Positions 1 to 8,734 of a DNA stretch of 26,725 nt are shown here, in pieces. A model generated the notes under the pieces. It was not told the DNA's origin and did no database searches. It saw only the letters and a program-made list of their open reading frames with translations. Origin of the DNA: Hypsibius dujardini (lineage: Eukaryota; Tardigrada; Eutardigrada; Parachela; Hypsibiidae). Position numbers and translations under genes: made by a program. Location of the stretch: the NCBI GenBank assembly GCA_001579985.1, contig LRSR01001716.1, forward strand, positions 1 through 26,725, given 5' to 3'. Each line of letters begins with the position of its first letter. Position 1 is the stretch's first letter.

Positions 1-145
1 GCAAATTTAAAAGAAGACACAAGTTTTCAAGGAGTCTTGACGTGAGGGAGGATCATTGATCGATTGATTAAAACTTGACGATAATTTAGCGGGTGATTTG
101 CAGTTTAATCCACGATCAATCGATTAATAAATCCCTATATTTGTA

Positions 146-756
146 AGGGGTCATTCAACAATTATGTCATCGAATTTAGGGGGGTACGTGTCAGCAATCG
201 ATGACGAGCTCTTACGTATAGGGGGTGGGGGTCTGTCCTTGGATTACGTCAACAATTTTAAATCTCAAAATTTCCTTGATTCTGAGAGTTTGAAAAAACG
301 TGTATTTCAATAACATTTTATAGACCCGCATGCCATTATTCTTTCCTTCATTTGAGCATCATACTAGTACTGACAAGAGGTTCCGATGGCTCCACCAGAA
401 AAACAGGTACGTCACTTGGGGGGCTACATCTACTTGATGCCTTTTGCAACAGCGCATTGGAATCGCAAATCTTCTATTTCAGGCGAAGATGCGAACATTC
501 CCATCATTACCGATCTAGACGCTTTTCTTCATTCTGATTTTGAAAATGCGGAGGATAACTAAGTATTATCAGTGCTGAAATTTTGCTATTAAAGTTGAAA
601 TTTAAGATTTTGACGCATAGGGGGGTCCAACGGCGCTGACATAAGCGTTTGAAGTTTAGGGGGGGGTAAAAAGAAATCATGACGAGCTCTTACAGAGGGG
701 AGGTAGGGGTAAGGCCGCCTAATATCGAGCGCTTACGTAATTGTTGAACGATCCCT
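146..756. mobile_element. Non-autonomous DNA element with terminal inverted repeats
   Basis: The left end begins AGGGGTCATTCAACAATTA and the reverse complement of the right end begins AGGGATCGTTCAACAATTA, so the termini match at 17 of 19 positions and continue as TACGTAA-like sequence. Inside, the string GACGAGCTCTTAC occurs near both ends (about 203 and 679) in the same orientation, each followed by runs of G. No transposase frame is visible, so it is probably a MITE. I could not see a clear target duplication, so the exact borders are approximate. Confidence 0.6.
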
Positions 757-1130
757 AACTCAATTCATCAGTCAATCAGAATTGTTGAAGCGTATCGATA
801 TTTAGTCCTTCAAATAATCAATCTATCATGTGCACCATTGGTTTGAAATTAGGAATTATAGTTTAAAAAATCGGTTGTAGTATGGGAATGGATTATGGGA
901 AACATTTTCGGGCGATATGGGAATGGGTAAATTTAGAACTACGGGAATGGATAGGATGGGGTGGCCGCACGTATGGGATGGGAAAGCGCGGCATATGGAT
1001 TTTCACTTTGGGACACCTCTGTTTTGTATGTGAAAGTAAGAATTATTTAATCAAGCGTAGGAGCCTCCTGCGTCAATTAATTCTTCCGAAACAATGTATT
1101 ATCACGAGTTTCACAGTGACTTAGTACCGT

Positions 1131-1359
1131 ACAGCTGCGTTTGCAGCAGCTTCCGGCGATAAGTCGGACACCCTCTTTTGGTGTAAACATAGACCACCCT
1201 ATTACACAGTATTAGTGAATTCCCACAGTCTACGAACAGCGTAATTGATTGCTTGATTTTGCTAACGGCTCAATTGAATAATGTTTACAAGGGTGGTCCA
1301 TTTTTACACCAAAAAAGGATGTCCGACTTATCGCCGGAAGCTGTTGCAAACGCAACTGT
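1131..1359. repeat. Inverted repeat with 70 bp arms
   Basis: Arms 1131-1200 and 1290-1359 are imperfect reverse complements; the core AGCTTCCGGCGATAAGTCGG is shared exactly apart from flanking changes. The spacer is 89 bp and contains the phrase ATTGATTGCTTGATT that recurs in other repeats of this window. No coding capacity. Probably a foldback or MITE insertion. Confidence 0.75.
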
Positions 1360-1762
1360 ATATATTTGTTCGGCATAACGAAATATTCGCATCAAAAATT
1401 GAAGGTTCACATATAAGAAGCGAGCGTAGAAATTCGGCTGTCAACACCTTCTCTTTACCTCGTTCAAAAGCACTTGTGCTTGTGATGCCGTCAAATTAAA
1501 ATACGACAGCAGAAAACACAATTGAAAGGAGCAGCCTAAAGTTTGTGATCGGCATGTTTAGCCCCTATAAATATATACTTTAACATACCTTGAGTTTTGG
1601 AAAATAACTCGTGGTTCAAATGGCTGGGTAAAAAAGTCACTTGAAAAACAGTATGACTAAATTAAGTATATCAAATACTTTAATAATACATGAAATTAAT
1701 GCATACACAAATCAAATAAATAATCAAATATTTTAGATTAAACTAAACTTATAATCAGATAT

Positions 1763-2161
1763 ATGTTCTGTACGAAATTTTTAGAAATATTTGAAGATGT
1801 TTTACAGGCCTTGGATCCAAACTCGCCCACAGCTGCTGCTGCAGCCCTAGCCGTCCTCGAGCCGGGGGACCTAATCAATACACCCAACGGGCAAGGCGAA
1901 CTGGCGACCTTCCTGGCCGCCAAAAACGGACGCACTGACAGCCTCGAAGTGATCGTCGAGCTGGGAGGGAACTTCTGGTCTAGACACCCACGAACTCTTC
2001 AAACTACCCTGCATGTCGCAGCAGCTGGAGGATTTGCAGATACTCTCAAATTCTTAGCCCAATGTTTTCAGCGACATCGAAGAGTTTTGGATTTAAATTC
2101 ATTGGATGACTGCGGGAAGACGCCCCTTCATCGAGCTGCGGAAGAAGGCCACACAGAAGCG
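1763..2161 (+). CDS. Ankyrin gene, first visible exon
   Basis: The frame is open from the ATG at 1763, but the first 45 bases are AT-rich and end in TTTTACAG, a good acceptor, so the exon may really start at 1808. It ends at GCG before GTGCGT, phase 0. It encodes an Ala-rich stretch and two to three ankyrin repeats; the last repeat is cut by the intron between EEGHTEA and LRTLLELGA. Confidence 0.8.
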
Positions 2162-4394
2162 GTGCGTAGAGAATACTGCAGCAAATAAACTAAGCTTGAT
2201 TAGTAAATTATTTCTGGGTTTAAGTGCTTTTTAATTTATAAAAAGAATAAACGTTGAAATAAATTTGGAAAAGTATCATAAATGTGACTCTATTGATAAA
2301 ACGTTAAAGTGGAATCAATTTGAATTCGGCATATGAAATACTTCCAAATAAGAGTTCAGTTACTAAAGATTGATTTAGTAACACAAAACAAAACGACTAG
2401 TTAAATAACTTAAAACTAAGTGTTTAGTGTTATTTCTGAAAAAAATAAACTTAAAGTTTTTAGTTTTAAAAAATACTTAAGTGGGAACGCAACTGAAAAA
2501 AAGCTAAAATTAGTAAACTAAAAAACAAACTAACTTATGTCTTAGTTTCACTTCTCTTGACATTGGAAAATAAATGAATTAAAAGTGTGAGACGCTCTAG
2601 ATTAAATTAATGGAAAACCCAAATCAATTTTATCAACTAACATACGGAAAGTAATTAAAACACTATTCAAAATTATTAATGCTAAAACTAATTAAAAGAA
2701 TTAAACTAAACAATTAATGTCGGGTAACTAATTAAATAGTTAACTACTGAACTAATTAATTGACTAAATCGTCTTTTGTCATCCCTAGCTACGAACACTG
2801 CTGGAACTGGGGGCAAGCGTCAATGGTTACTTCCGTGACGGTGTGTTGCTGACGTCTCAGTTTGAAGCGACGCAGTCGGTGTTGGACGAGTATCGGATAC
2901 CGCGGCAAATTATGCTTTTTCGGGCAATTGAAAAGGGAAGTATGAAGACGTTGAAGGCAGTCTGGGAGTCGCATTTCGACCACTATCTCCGAAATCATAT
3001 TGGGGTAAGATTAACAGATAAGAAGCAGTCGTCTGTGTTCCTGTTTGTATACGTGTCCGGACCTGTGCATGTGTTTACGTCTGTTTGTCTGTGTCTATGT
3101 CTGCATCTGTGTATGTGTTTATGTCTGAATATGCATCTGTGTTTATGTCTGTTACTGCATCTCTGTATTCGATATTGTCTGTTTCTATTTCTGTCCATGC
3201 CTTTTTTATGCCTGCTTCTGTGACCCGTAAACCAGTTTGTCTGTGTTTCCACAGGACACCCCCATAATGGTCGCCGCCCAGCTGGAGAACATGAAAATCC
3301 TCGACTTTCTCCTCGCCTCTGCCTGCCAAGAATACCGCCCCTACGAGCTGGACCTCAACATCCAACATGACGCCAACGTGGAAGCTATGCTCCACCGCAA
3401 AGAAACCCGCCCCGATCTCGCACCCGAGCCCACCGCGTTCCCTCAAGTACTCCAGTCTATAGCCCGACATCGTCTTAACTCCTATCAATGGATCTTCGGT
3501 CGTGTTAGTCCTGCTCTCCAGGAGACCGTGCCAACCCTGTGCCTGGATGAACACCGTCTGAATCATACATCCAGCGTTAATCTCAGCGACGGCTGTTGTG
3601 CCGTGCATCGTGTCATCGAAGTCGGGGACAATGTAGACGCAGTAAAGCGCCTCGCGGAGAAGGACCCCTACTGTCTGAACATCCCCGAACATAACGGCTT
3701 CACAGCGCTTCATCTTGCCATTATTATGCGACGGACTAAAATCACACGGTTTCTGTTAAAGCAAAGTGTGACGGATTTCTACGCCACGGATCTCTTGGGT
3801 CGCATGCCCGAGGAATTGGCGGATACACCACGACTGCTGGAGCAGATTCGGAATGCGAGAACCACGCCTGAATCGTGGTGGGCCGCCATGTGTGACGAAG
3901 TAGGGCTCATTTTAAGGCATATTCCTGTATTTACGTTCATATCCGCATTTATATACGTTTCGGTGTCTGTGTGTCTGTGTCTGTGTCTGTGTCTATGTCT
4001 GTGTCTGTGTCTGTGTCTGTGATTGAGTCGGGTGTCCATGTCTCTATCGGTGACTGTCTGTGTTTACGGTATATCTGCGTGCACCTGTTAACTGCTTATA
4101 ACCGACTCTCCATACTTGGTTTTTTTTAAACAGGAGATTCCATTGAGCACGGCAGACGGCTTGTCCAACTGGACGAATCAATTCAAGAGTGTCCAATGGG
4201 GCGAGAGCGCGGCCAGTGGGGAGGCATTCAGTGCATCCGCCGCGCAGATTAGTCTGTTCGCTGGAAAGACGTCGGTTAGTCAGGATGGGGTCTACGAGTA
4301 CATGGATCGTAGTCGTGGTGGAGGTGGAACTGTGTCAAAAAAGTCCAAAACTGGCGCAATCCAATGGGATCGAGAAGCAGTCAAGAGCCTCTAG
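1763..4394 (+). CDS. Ankyrin-repeat protein, four exons, 5' end uncertain
   Basis: Exons 1763(or 1808)-2161, 2789-3004, 3255-3899 and 4134-4394 join in one frame with GT-AG borders and three phase 0 introns, giving about 506 residues from the ATG at 1763. Ankyrin-type helix pairs are seen at about residues 46-70, 79-97, 118-145 (a textbook repeat, GKTPLHRAAEEGHTEA joined to LRTLLELGASVN), 206-227, 320-345 and 352-375. The last ~90 residues are Ser/Gly/Lys-rich and look disordered. Ankyrin repeats are protein-binding scaffolds; the partner is unknown. There is no signal peptide or membrane segment. A TTTACAG acceptor just before 1808, where base composition switches to GC-rich, suggests the true N-terminus may lie in an upstream exon outside my reach. 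No family beyond ankyrin is recognised. Confidence 0.82.
2162..2788 (+). other. AT-rich intron 1 of the ankyrin gene
   Basis: A very AT-rich intron (GTGCGT ... CATCCCTAG). It is dense in CTAA, ACTAA and TTAGT words, especially at 2340-2770. No exon or RNA gene is seen in it. Confidence 0.6.
2789..3004 (+). CDS. Ankyrin gene, exon 2
   Basis: Bounded by TCATCCCTAG and GTAAGA, 216 bases, phase 0 at both ends. It completes the canonical repeat with LRTLLELGASVNGYF and adds a helical segment (RAIEKGSMKTLKAVWESHF) that reads as a degenerate ankyrin repeat. Confidence 0.85.
3040..3200 (+). repeat. TCTGTG-rich microsatellite in intron 2
   Basis: Irregular TGTCTGTGT/ATGTCTG units fill most of the 250-base intron between 3005 and 3254 and run into the polypyrimidine tract before TTTCCACAG. 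Confidence 0.75.
3255..3899 (+). CDS. Ankyrin gene, exon 3
   Basis: 645 bases, phase 0 at both ends, from GACACCCCC after TTTCCACAG to GACGAA before GTAGGG. It begins with an ankyrin repeat (DTPIMVAAQLENMKILDFLL), continues with about 90 residues without clear repeats, then has two more repeats including NGFTALHLAIIMRRTKITRF. Base composition is clearly GC-rich relative to the introns. The 212-residue open frame on the opposite strand at 3075-3713 is a shadow. Confidence 0.87.
3960..4080 (+). repeat. (TGTGTC)n microsatellite in intron 3
   Basis: TGTCTGTGTCTGTG units with few interruptions between about 3962 and 4022, degenerating to 4080, inside the intron 3900-4133. Confidence 0.85.
4134..4394 (+). 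CDS. Ankyrin gene, last exon
   Basis: Follows a T-run and TTTAAACAG acceptor, phase 0. It encodes an 86-residue tail rich in Ser, Gly, Ala and Lys without ankyrin repeats, ending in a TAG stop at 4392-4394. A second frame at 4189-4404 is a shadow. Whether this tail belongs to the gene rests on phase and splice signals only. Confidence 0.75.
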   Translation, partial: EIPLSTADGLSNWTNQFKSVQWGESAASGEAFSASAAQISLFAGKTSVSQDGVYEYMDRSRGGGGTVSKKSKTGAIQWDREAVKSL

Positions 4395-4719
4395 GAACCT
4401 ATGATATTGTTTCTTTATCGAAGGAAATGGAAGATTTCTCTTTGTTAGCATCACACTGATTGGAATCTACGCACACAACACTTGATAAGCTTTTGTAGTA
4501 TAGTGATATCGCAACAGTTCTGAATATGTGAGCTTATCTATCAATTTTTATTTGAAACTGAAATTTTTTTCTACCATTTTTTTCATATTCATAGTTCCAG
4601 TTTATCCTTCCGAAATAAGAAAGATGCCCAATGTTTTCTCTCGGGATGGTTAATGAGTGGACCGTGTAACAGCTATGAATCGCATATGAGTACTGATAAA
4701 TAATAGGAACCTTCTTATA

Positions 4720-5145
4720 TGCAGAAACAGACACAGACACAAACACAAACACATGCGCTAACATAGACGATGAAATAGACTAAAAGCTCCACACTAATAC
4801 CTTATAAAACACTGCCAAAAACACAAAAATAAACACAAATACAGACAGTCAGAGTCCAAATATGTACCTACTCACTGTCTATTGACACAGACAGTAATAG
4901 AGGCACAGGAACAGTCACTAACACAGACACAGACATAGACACAGACGAAGACACAGGCTCAGACGCAGACCCCGACACATAAACAGACAGACAAAACACA
5001 TAAGCAAGATACAAAAAGACTCAGCATGCACAGGTGCAGACACGGACAAAGACAGACACCGATATACATACACAAACCCGAACGCACACAGACATAGACA
5101 CTGACAAAGACACAGACGCAGACACAGACACAGACCGAACACAGA
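4720..5145. repeat. ACAGAC microsatellite tract
   Basis: Degenerate ACAGACACAGAC/ACAGACGCAGAC units, densest at 4918-4980 and 5040-5135. The reverse frame reads as a Cys-Leu string and is not a gene. Confidence 0.85.
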
Positions 5146-5291
5146 CCATTCTACTCCGAGTTTGCCACCAAGGCAATGTCTAAGTGGCCAGTGAACGCTG
5201 CATGAGCGTTCGAGATTTCCGAAGCTCCAGTTCCCGTCATCAGTCAGCTCGTTCTAGTACTCGTCCTTTTTCAGCGTTCTCAAGCTGTACC

Positions 5292-5297
5292 TTTATT
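5292..5297 (-). terminator. Candidate polyadenylation signal of the nuclear receptor gene
   Basis: TTTATT on the plus strand is AATAAA on the minus strand, the nearest exact hexamer I found downstream of the stop codon at 5840. The implied 3' UTR is about 550 bases. Unverified. Confidence 0.35.
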
Positions 5298-5839
5298 AAT
5301 TACAGCATTATCAACCGCCGAATGGCGAAAAGGGAAAGTCATCGAACCGTTCCAGTGCGTGTCCTCCTGGCTGGCAAAACCAACCCCACAAAAAGCAAAC
5401 AGAAAATTTGAACCCACGCGCGAATATACCCTCGTGCCAAAATAATGAGAGACCAAAAGAACCGTGCACAACCTGACCTCATCCTCCCCCGCAGATCCAT
5501 CTATCACAACCTTACGCAGTTGCTCGCGAAACGCGAAAAAAACCCACGCCGCAGAAAACGCATAACACTTCTCTAAAGGAAGAACGGGCGCCAATCCGAG
5601 AGACAACCAAACAAAGCCGAAAAAATGAAATGAACACAGAGGCTAAATATGTTCGAAAAGTAGCAGTATTAAGGGTATTAGTACATAACTGAGAGAGATG
5701 CAGAGAAAAAAACAGCCAACCGAGTTAGTTCCTCATTCGTTGAAGAAAGCGTCGCATCTTCCATCAATCTCAGAGTTGAAGGGGAGAGAAAAGATCCCAT
5801 CCTTCCTGTGTGGATGAGAGATAGAGAGTGAGTCCCGTT

Positions 5840-6090
5840 TCAGGATTCCCGTTTCATCTCAATCATCTCCAGCAGGAGGGTGTCGTCCAGGTAGCCGTCC
5901 TGTCGGGCGCGGGTGTAGAGGAAGTGCTCCCCCTCATCGGCGAACTTGCGCACCTCCGTCACGAGCTTCATTACGTTGGCGAAGCGGCCGGGCAGGTCGG
6001 CGTGGTTGGTGGTGGATTCGGCCTTGAGGTCCTCCTGGCACTTCTCGTACGCGTACCGGATCGGGCGCATCTTTACCAGGCCGGGAACAA
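5840..6090 (-). CDS. Nuclear receptor exon 6: end of ligand-binding domain
   Basis: Starts after CGCCCACAG on the minus strand, phase 1, and ends with the stop at 5840. It encodes the last ~83 residues: helices 8-11-like sequence ([30 protein letters not shown]) and the AF-2 motif LLLEMIE followed by MKRES. The hydrophobic-hydrophobic-x-E-hydrophobic pattern indicates retained coactivator binding. Confidence 0.9.
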
Positions 6091-8690
6091 CTGTGGGCGG
6101 GAAAACAGGGTTGACAATTCAGGCATTTGGTAGATTAGCAGTCATAAAGTTTTAGAAACAGACAGAGAGAAACAGACAGCAGATGGACGAAAAAAAGCAG
6201 CCGGGCAGGCAGACAGAAAAGTATACAGAAAGATAGACAACACACAAGCAGATAGACAGACGCAGAGCGATAGGTAAAGAAACCGACAGGCCGACAAGTC
6301 AGACTGACTCATAGACCGACATAATTACATACAGACAAGACAGAGAGGTAAAGAGATGTACAGACAGACAGACACATAGACAGGCAGACAATCGGCCAAC
6401 ACGAGGACAAGCACACGAATGGCTGTTTGGCAATCGGACCGATAGCCGGACAAGGCAGGTGTCCACAAGACAGCTGCCCAAACAATTGACATTAGAATTG
6501 AAGTTATTGAAAATGTACTAACATGGATTGAGGAGAAGAATCATTTTGACGTTGAGGTAGTCGCCGCGGTTCATGTTGAGTTTGCGGACCGACTCGACGA
6601 CCTCCTGAATAGCCGCACTGTTGCTGCTCAAGCCCAGGGCTGCCAGCTCAGTCATGCGTAGCTTTCCGCTGTTGGGCAATTCGAAGTGATCGCTGATCTC
6701 GCTGGCTGACAGGTGGTAGATGATGTCGAACATCAGGAAGGAATTCCATCCGAACTGCAGAAGCTTCTTCTGGTCCTCATACTACGAACAATGCGGCTGA
6801 TTATACCGTACTCGCTCAAAAATCTGTTTGCCTATCTGCTTGAACGTATACAAGTCTGTGTGTCTCTCTGTCTGTCTTGTCCGTCTGTGTGTCCTACTGC
6901 TCGACAGGCAATAAACTTACATCCAAGGAATCGAAAAAGGAAGAGTCTCGAGCCCACTCAACGAAGGAATAGACTTTTTTGTCCAAGACGTTGCAGATAA
7001 CTTCCAACGGTGCAGCGCCGGGTTTCGCAGTTTCCTCGCGGAGCACAGTAATCAGGGACTCCTTCCATGGGGACTCTGCCGGAACTGTACTCTTCATCTG
7101 CTGGACCAGCCGGGGAATTCGTGGCATGAGAGAGGTGAACTTCTGAAAACCAGAATCATCTGCAAGATACCAAAAGAGGGCACGGTTAACAGGGCCAGGC
7201 AGCAAAGATTTTCGTCCTTTGCGGCACTAGAAACAGCCGCGAACTCTTACAGCAGGGGGCACGTCTTCGTCTATTACAGAGGCACGATAGGCAGATCGAC
7301 GTCCAGATAGACAGGCGAAAAGATAACGATACAAATAGACACAAAAAGAGAGACAGAGAGACAGTAAGACAGTCAGCCAGACAGACAGTCATACAGATAC
7401 ACTGGCAGTCAGTCAATCAGAGAGACAAGCACACAGACAAACGGGCAGGCAAACAGAGAAACAAGTGGACACACAAATGTGTAAACAGATGAACAGATAA
7501 AAATTCAGACAGATAGTCCGACAGACAAACAAACAGGACAAGCGAAACAAGTAGCGAAAGTATTATAACTCACCAATCTCATTAGCCCCATTAGAGGAAG
7601 ACGCCGTGTCGGGTGCGGCTCCACGGGGAGCTTTCGTCGGAGCCTTTCGTGTGGCTCCTCTGGTATTGACCACTGCCTGCCGCACTCTTTTCGGTTTGGT
7701 CTCAGCCGGTTCCTGCTCCGCGTCACTTCCATCCGAACCGTCCACGCCCGAACGAGATCGCGAACCGGACGCTGACGGACATCCTCGAGCCCGGTCCTGT
7801 CGGACGGCTGAAAGAACAAAAAAGAACACTGATTAACGCAAGATACATCCATAGCAATAGTCGCTCACTAAAATATTTAATCCGAAAACGGAAAAACTGC
7901 TAGCCAAGCAATAGATTCAAAGGAAAGATAACTGAGACAATCAAATAATATATAAAGAGAAAAAAATCAGCTTATATTATGCAACTAAAGCAGTCAATCA
8001 AGCAACCGTGCGCGAGAGAATTAAGGAAATGTAAGGAGTCTTGCAATGAAACGCAACCCAAAAGGAGCACCTCCAACATAGGCACCTTGGAGTTTGCGCA
8101 CACCTTCAATTTTCATGCCGACCGCGACGCACTGCTGAAACCGGCAGAAGCAGCAGCGTTGTGTCCGAGCCTTCCCCAGACGTTCCACCGGACACTCCTG
8201 ATTCGCACGACAGGTATACTCCTTGCCTTTCTGGATGGTCCTCCGAAAGAAAGCTTTGCATCCCTCACTAAAACAGACAAATGATAGAAGTTTGTCTGCC
8301 ATTCCATTTTTCAATCAGCCTACTTGTCTGTCTTGTCTGCCTGATTGCCGATCTGCCTGTCAGTCTATATGCCATTCCATTTGTCTGTATCTGTCTGTCA
8401 TCTGTCTACCTGTTTGACTGCCGTTTAATTTTCTGTCTGTCTGACTGCTTGTGTCTGTCCGTCTGACTGGCAACGTAACTACCTGCGTACCAAGTTCTAA
8501 CACCGTAGTGGAAGCCAGACACTTCATCACCGCACACCCGACACGGCTCCTTGACTTTCCCGTTTCCGCGCGGCGACATGTCCACCGCGACGTCTTCCTT
8601 GTCGCTGGACGCGGGTGACTCCAGGCTGGCTTGATATTCCATGTCCTCCCGCTTCACCGCCTTCCGTGTGCGTTTTTCGGGTGCCATCAT
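5840..8690 (-). CDS. Nuclear hormone receptor, six coding exons, 448 residues
   Basis: Exons (minus) 8690-8491, 8267-8104, 7807-7574, 7159-6921, 6781-6523 and 6090-5840 join with GT-AG borders and matching phases (2,1,1,0,1) into 1347 coding bases. A ligand-type transcription factor is implied. Residues 50-118 form the DNA-binding domain: C50-x2-C53-x13-C67-x2-C70, P-box region CEGCKAFF, then RRTIQ, finger two C86-x5-C92-x12-C105-x2-C108, and [15 protein letters not shown]. Residues ~124-200 are a basic hinge; ~200-448 are the ligand-binding domain with [11 protein letters not shown] and [11 protein letters not shown], and a final AF-2 helix LLLEMIE (437-443). KAFF, RTIQ and EYTCxxxxEC recall the NR3/ERR group, while GMKxEAV recalls NR2 members, so I do not assign a subfamily. 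A class with both domains intact should bind DNA and a coactivator. Confidence 0.93.
6155..6480 (-). repeat. CAGA/TCTG repeat in nuclear receptor intron 5
   Basis: ACAGACAGAGAG, GCAGACAGA and GATAGACAGACG units fill much of the intron 6091-6522. Confidence 0.8.
6523..6781 (-). CDS. Nuclear receptor exon 5: ligand-binding domain core
   Basis: Follows TTCGTAG, phase 0, and ends before GTTAGT, phase 1. It starts [17 protein letters not shown], the helix 4-5 part of the family signature (DQ-x2-LL-x3-W), and continues with helices 6-8-like sequence to MILLLNP. Coding continues directly from the exon that ends FFDSLD. Confidence 0.92.
6850..6905 (-). repeat. TCTG repeat in nuclear receptor intron 4
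   Basis: GTCTGTGTGTCTCTCTGTCTGTC and related units in the 139-base intron 6782-6920. Here the TCTG strand is antisense to the gene, unlike in introns 3 and 5. Confidence 0.75.
6921..7159 (-). CDS. Nuclear receptor exon 4: ligand-binding domain start
   Basis: Acceptor ATCTTGCAG, donor GTAAGT, 239 bases, phase 1 to 0. It encodes the first helices and the helix 3 signature: [21 protein letters not shown], matching the F-x2-WA-x5-F-x2-L pattern of nuclear receptors. Confidence 0.9.
7270..7545 (-). repeat. CAGA repeat in nuclear receptor intron 3
   Basis: Degenerate AGACAGACA, CAGACAAAC and GAGAGACAG units across most of the intron 7160-7573. On the gene's sense strand it reads TCTG. Confidence 0.8.
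7574..7807 (-). CDS. Nuclear receptor exon 3: hinge
   Basis: Acceptor TTCTTTCAG, donor GTGAGT, 234 bases, phase 1 at both ends. It encodes AVRQDRARG, which closes the DNA-binding domain extension, and then a Ser/Pro/Lys/Arg-rich linker with basic clusters ([16 protein letters not shown]) that could serve nuclear import. Other frames are open here too; this one is chosen because it continues both neighbouring exons. Confidence 0.85.
8104..8267 (-). CDS. Nuclear receptor exon 2: zinc fingers
   Basis: Acceptor CTGTTTTAG; the first base completes Cys67. It encodes [19 protein letters not shown], the second finger and VGMKIE. The end is chosen at GAAG before GTGTGC because it gives [14 protein letters not shown], which fits the family at the domain edge. 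A second donor 18 bases further (exon end 8086) keeps the same phase and would add six residues. Finger two has 12 residues between its second and third cysteines, where the family has 9. Confidence 0.9.
8300..8465 (-). repeat. TCTG repeat in nuclear receptor intron 1
   Basis: TTGTCTGTCTTGTCTGCCTG and related units in the intron 8268-8490, again antisense to the gene. Confidence 0.75.
8491..8690 (-). CDS. Nuclear receptor exon 1: N-terminus and first finger
   Basis: Starts at the double ATG at 8690 and encodes a 49-residue Ser/Asp/Lys-rich A/B region, then [17 protein letters not shown] and two bases of Cys67 before GTACGC. The transcript exon itself extends to 8733, where TTTGCAG is an acceptor; the 43 leader bases contain TAG stops, including one in frame with upstream sequence, so they are 5' UTR. 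Confidence 0.9.
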
Positions 8691-8734
8691 CCAAAGCGCT
8701 TCTAGTCGATGACTAGTCGAACTTCAATGCAACC

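Larger units (their letters stand above)
1..1762. other. Gene-free 5' region
   Basis: I see no convincing coding exon here. Open frames at 352-537, 882-1124 and 1281-1499 lack splice context and protein-like composition, and the last lies inside an inverted repeat. The stretch holds two repeat elements described separately (146-756 and 1131-1359), G-runs, and the motif GGGAATGG repeated around 882-960. Upstream exons or the promoter of the ankyrin gene could lie here or to the left of the window. Confidence 0.5.
4395..5839. other. Convergent 3' flanks with CAGA repeats
   Basis: The ankyrin gene (plus) and the nuclear receptor gene (minus) end tail to tail here. The region holds an AATAAA on the plus strand at about 4828-4833, inside repeats and therefore weak, and TTTATT at 5292-5297, which is AATAAA for the minus-strand gene about 545 bases after its stop. 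I see no exon. The open frames at 5184-5411 and 5280-5606 have no support. Confidence 0.5.

Noticed and set aside
3075-3713. 212-codon open frame on the minus strand
   Set aside because: Antisense to ankyrin exon 3; its end reads through the microsatellite.
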